A DNA stretch of 9,232 nt from CAZVJA01 sp964626885. GTDB lineage: Bacteria; Planctomycetota; Planctomycetia; Planctomycetales; Planctomycetaceae. Position 1 is the first letter of the stretch, and each line of letters starts with the position of its first letter. The stretch covers positions 1-9,232 of the forward strand of contig CAZVJA010000211.1 in the NCBI GenBank assembly GCA_964626885.1. Reading direction: 5' to 3'. The position numbers were made by a program, and so were the translations under genes. The notes beneath the pieces were generated by a model. It did not search any database. It was not told the origin of the DNA and saw only the letters and a program-made list of their open reading frames with translations. Positions 6,649 through 9,232 of this stretch are shown piece by piece.

Positions 6649-7476
6649 ATGCCGTTCAACCAACCGACAATTCTGATGTGCCCTCCCGACTATTACGGGA
6701 TTGAATACGAGATCAATCCGTGGATGAGTCGCGGCCGGCAAAGCGACCCGGCTCGTTCCCGCGCGCAGTGGCAAGCCTTGCATTCGCTCTTAACGTCGCT
6801 CGGGGCCGATGTCCGGTTGCTCTCGCCGGTGCAGGGGCTCCCCGATCTCGTCTTCACCGCCAATGCCGGGCTCGTGTGGCGAAATACCGTGTTCCTTTCC
6901 CGCTTTCGTCATGCTGCGCGGCAGGGTGAAACGCCGCTCGATGAAGCCTGGTTTCAAGAGCAGGGATTTCAAACGGAATCGCTTCCGGAAGAATGGAACT
7001 TCGAGGGGGCCGGCGACGCTCTCTTCTGCGGCGACACGCTCTACGGCGGCTATATCATCCGCAGCGATGCCCCCGCGATGCAGTGGCTGGCAGCGCGCAT
7101 CGGCTGCCGCGTCATTCCGCTGCAGCTTGTCGACAATTATTATTACCACCTCGATACCTGCTTCTGTCCCCTCAGCGCGACGGAAGCGATCTACCATCCC
7201 GCCGCATTCGATGAGTATGCCCGCCACGCCCTCGAAGCGCACATTCCGCACCTCATCGCCGTCGATCCCAACGAAGCGGCCCGCTTCTGCTGCAATGCCG
7301 TCGTGATTGGCCGCAACGTCGTCGTCAACGACGGCTGCCCGAAGCTCGAAGCAGAGCTTTTACAACGTGGCTACATTCCGCACAGCACCGAGCTTGGCGA
7401 ATTCATCAAAGCCGGCGGCAGCGCGAAGTGCCTGACTTTACGGCTCGATGGAGAGGACGCCGCGGTCTGGCCCTGA
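6649..7476 (+). CDS. Guanidino-group-modifying enzyme: arginine dihydrolase (ArgZ-type) or dimethylargininase-like hydrolase
   Basis: 275-residue cytoplasmic enzyme of the amidinotransferase / arginine deiminase / DDAH fold, acting on the guanidinium group of arginine or a derivative. The N-terminus LMCPPDYYGIEYEINPWM (9-26) and GLPDLVFTANAGLV (63-76) resemble the catalytic domain of cyanobacterial arginine dihydrolases (ArgZ/AgrE), which give ornithine, ammonia and CO2. Residues matching the superfamily catalytic set are E119 in FEGAGD (118-123), H167 in YYYHLDTCF (164-172) and nucleophile C261 in GGSAKCLTL (256-264). N72 sits where, as I recall, an Asn is linked to dihydrolase activity in ArgZ. 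Unlike AgrE there is no C-terminal ornithine-cyclodeaminase domain; the protein ends 14 residues after the Cys. ATG 6649 gives a family-like start but has no Shine-Dalgarno site; ATG 6676 is an alternative. The 3' end overlaps the convergent neighbour by 39 bp. Superfamily is secure; exact substrate is inferred. Confidence 0.85.
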   Translation: MPFNQPTILMCPPDYYGIEYEINPWMSRGRQSDPARSRAQWQALHSLLTSLGADVRLLSPVQGLPDLVFTANAGLVWRNTVFLSRFRHAARQGETPLDEAWFQEQGFQTESLPEEWNFEGAGDALFCGDTLYGGYIIRSDAPAMQWLAARIGCRVIPLQLVDNYYYHLDTCFCPLSATEAIYHPAAFDEYARHALEAHIPHLIAVDPNEAARFCCNAVVIGRNVVVNDGCPKLEAELLQRGYIPHSTELGEFIKAGGSAKCLTLRLDGEDAAVWP

Positions 7477-8721
7477 GGTCGGACGCTCGAACAGCAGGCT
7501 GCCGCGCGCCGAAGGGCTGTCGGTGGTGAATTCCCCCGGCAGCATCACGGAACCGCGTTCGATCACGTTCCGCCCCCGCACAAGACTCATTTTCCGTAAC
7601 GGCACGCCGCTCTGCGTCGCCTCGAACACTCCTTCACCCGGTACCGAAAGCCGCATGTGCAGGTCGCCGAACGCCGCCAGCTTGAGATCATGTTCCGGTA
7701 GAGGACGGGATAGCGGCACGACGAATTGCGCGGCGGATGTCGCCTGTCCATCCTTCGCACGCACGGTGCCGGTGGTCGTTTGCAGGTTTCGCGTCCACTC
7801 GGCCAGTTTGGTGACGTCTCCCAATTCTTCCATCACGTTGTCGCCGTTGGTGCGCACGAGTCGTTGCTTCCGGCCCCATAATGTGGCTTGAATCGTGCCG
7901 CTGACCGGAACGACCCGCCCCAGTGAATCGACCGCTTGCACATCCAAGAGGAGCGAATCCCAGTCGCTTCGTCCCTGCGAACTGATCGGACGAACTTCGA
8001 CCAGCACGCCGTCGACCCGCCCGCGGTTTGCCTGAGGCTGGGGAGGTGGAGCAGCGGGCAATTCATTGCGTGGACGAGGTACCGCATCTCCGCCGTTGGA
8101 ACCTGGCGGAGTGGTCGATTGATTGTCGGAAGCAGGTGGCAATACAGGCGTGAGAACGTCGCGTGCCCGCTCCGCTCGCATCAACTCAACTGCGAACTCG
8201 ACCTCCGACAGCGGAACGCCGTCAGGGAACGCTCGCGAGACCGATTGGGAATAGCCGCTCAAAGGATCATTGCGGACGCCAATGATCCGCCCGGGATACG
8301 ATTGCGGACGGCAACATTCGTCCGAGGGTTGATGGAATTGCACGGCGCGAAGTGCGTCGTCTGAGAAGAATCCCGTAGAAGCACTTGGCTGCGCCGTCTC
8401 ATGGTCAATCGCTCGCGCGGAGATGTCATGTTGAGCTGGAGTATTGGCAATCGAGTCGTGCCCAGTGTTCGAGCCCGGTACATCCGCAGGGCGAACCGAT
8501 CGGACCTCGGTGAACTTCAATGTGCGGGAGATGGTCGCTCCGGCTCGCTCGATGGTGGCGGTCAATTCGCCGGCACTCTCGTTCCGCTCGACGCGATCGG
8601 CGGTGATCCGCGAACCGTCTGCCAGCAGCACGACGACACGCGTATTCGCCGACGGGCCTATTGCTTCCGCGGCGAACAGCGTCCGCGACGAACCGATGGC
8701 GAACATTACCAGACAAATCAC
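7438..8721 (-). CDS. Secreted protein of unknown function with signal-peptide-like N-terminus and proline-rich linker
   Basis: I do not recognise this family. From GTG 8721 the product has 427 residues. The N-terminus (hydrophobic ICLVMFAIG, then SRTLFA and a likely cut before AEA) resembles a signal peptide, so export is inferred. Next come a beta-rich segment (about 28-77, VVVLLADGSRITADRVERN), a Ser/Ala/His-rich low-complexity stretch with a Cys pair (136-137), a proline-rich linker (about 192-230, PAAPPPQPQ), and a strand-rich C-terminal domain (about 237-385; LLLDVQAVDSLGRVVPVSG, FGDLHMRLSVPGEG) that could be an Ig-like or similar beta-sandwich. The start is uncertain: the frame stays open up to ATG 8901, but the extra 60 codons run through palindromic repeats and do not look like protein; ATG 8706 would shorten the signal peptide. 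No Shine-Dalgarno site is seen. The 3' end overlaps the convergent enzyme gene by 39 bp. Confidence 0.7.
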   Translation of the reverse strand: MICLVMFAIGSSRTLFAAEAIGPSANTRVVVLLADGSRITADRVERNESAGELTATIERAGATISRTLKFTEVRSVRPADVPGSNTGHDSIANTPAQHDISARAIDHETAQPSASTGFFSDDALRAVQFHQPSDECCRPQSYPGRIIGVRNDPLSGYSQSVSRAFPDGVPLSEVEFAVELMRAERARDVLTPVLPPASDNQSTTPPGSNGGDAVPRPRNELPAAPPPQPQANRGRVDGVLVEVRPISSQGRSDWDSLLLDVQAVDSLGRVVPVSGTIQATLWGRKQRLVRTNGDNVMEELGDVTKLAEWTRNLQTTTGTVRAKDGQATSAAQFVVPLSRPLPEHDLKLAAFGDLHMRLSVPGEGVFEATQSGVPLRKMSLVRGRNVIERGSVMLPGEFTTDSPSARGSLLFERPTSGPDRGVLSIEP

Positions 8722-8735
8722 GAATAGTCGGATGC

Positions 8736-8758
8736 CACTGGCGGCTAGTCCGCCAGTG
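8736..8758. repeat. Short palindromic repeat, family 1, copy 1
   Basis: CACTGGCGG (8736-8744) and CCGCCAGTG (8750-8758) form a perfect 9-bp stem around a 5-base loop. The same core returns at 9155-9177. It ends (counting along the minus strand) just before the signal-peptide region of the secreted protein. Confidence 0.85.
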
Positions 8759-8779
8759 TTTTCTCGTCGCGCGTCGTAG

Positions 8780-8796
8780 GGCCGGTTCCACCGGCC
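8780..8796. repeat. Short palindrome next to family 1 copy 1
   Basis: GGCCGG (8780-8785), loop TTCCA, CCGGCC (8791-8796). It lies 21 bp from the 8736-8758 palindrome, and the two may be one composite repeat unit. Confidence 0.6.
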
Positions 8797-9154
8797 TTGA
8801 TGGTCCGAACATTGCAGGTGATCAGCCGGACCACCTCGACCTGGGTCGGTCGTTCCGGCGAGGCTATTGAGTCTGGTGGTTGAGCAGGTACGGAATGCCA
8901 TGGCGGACGAAGGTGCAAATCATGGGCCCGGAATTCGCTTTCAATTTCGCTCGGGACACAACCTGTTGGCGGATTAGGAATTTACGCAGCTCACCCAGGC
9001 AAAGTCACCGTTTGTCGAGCGACCGAATGTTGCATTCCGGAAACATCCCCCGCAACACCCCGTCTGCTTTTCGAAACAAAACTCCCTGTTCGGGAATGAG
9101 CCGTTCGCGTGGTGGAGAAGAGATGCCACACGGGCAAAGTTCTTGCTGGTGTGC

Positions 9155-9177
9155 CACTGGCGGCTGAGTCGCCAGTG
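9155..9177. repeat. Short palindromic repeat, family 1, copy 2
   Basis: CACTGGCG (9155-9162) and CGCCAGTG (9170-9177) form a perfect 8-bp stem. TGCCACTGGCGGCT is shared exactly with copy 1 (8733-8746), and both end in CGCCAGTG, with only the loop rearranged. This supports a dispersed repeat, not chance dyads. Confidence 0.85.
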
Positions 9178-9232
9178 CCTGTGTGATGGCTTTGTGATGC
9201 CCGCATGAACAGATGCGGCGAGATTAATTCGC

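Larger units (their letters stand above)
8722..9232. other. Right-end region without a recognisable gene
   Basis: 511 bp holding three palindromes (8736-8758, 8780-8796, 9155-9177) and a further perfect 6-bp stem, CCGCAT/ATGCGG (9201-9218). Short open frames exist on both strands (for example 8880-9167 plus, 8991-9206 minus), but none resembles a known family or has a ribosome binding site that I trust. It is probably the upstream region of the secreted-protein gene and the start of the next intergenic interval. Confidence 0.55.

Noticed and set aside
8722..8901. 60-codon N-terminal extension of the secreted protein from ATG 8901
   Set aside because: It runs through palindromic repeats, lacks protein-like character, and would place the signal peptide internally.
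1..9232. CRISPR array, tRNA, rRNA or defence island
   Set aside because: No regularly spaced repeats, cloverleaf-like genes, rRNA segments or defence-protein motifs were seen.

Overview
The window looks like a piece of a GC-rich chromosome from a planctomycete (Planctomycetales-type, moderate confidence). The grounds are the gene styles (a paired PilB/GspE-like and PilT-like ATPase, a stand-alone guanidino-group enzyme of the ArgZ/DDAH type, a secreted lineage-specific protein), the scarcity of good Shine-Dalgarno sites, and several short palindromic repeats between genes. No rRNA, tRNA, CRISPR array, phage gene or transposase was seen.

Layout. On the minus strand, read right to left: pepF-like M3 metallopeptidase (6244 to 4430), hisF (4236 to 3454), pilT-like retraction ATPase (3171 to 2026) and a GspE/PilB-like assembly ATPase (1795 to 1, running off the left edge). 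On the plus strand: an arginine dihydrolase/dimethylargininase-like enzyme (6649-7476). It converges with, and overlaps by 39 bp, a minus-strand gene for a secreted protein of unknown function (about 8721 to 7438). The rightmost 0.5 kb holds palindromes and no convincing gene.

How the genes relate. PilT and the PilB-like ATPase form a natural pair: one powers pilus retraction, the other pilus or pseudopilus assembly. hisF (histidine biosynthesis), the peptidase and the guanidino enzyme (arginine/nitrogen metabolism) are housekeeping or catabolic functions with no visible link to the pilus genes. Gaps of 190-400 bp and separate candidate promoters suggest mostly single-gene transcription units.

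The most notable items are: (1) the assembly ATPase has a predicted multi-pass membrane N-terminus with a proline-rich linker where the family normally has a soluble domain; (2) two 136-bp, 93% identical copies of a MITE-like element with 15-16 bp terminal inverted repeats, in the gap between hisF and pilT and in the gap between pepF and the guanidino enzyme; (3) a palindromic repeat that seems to cut into the start of the secreted protein's signal peptide. I see no clear evidence of a wholly new multi-gene system here.
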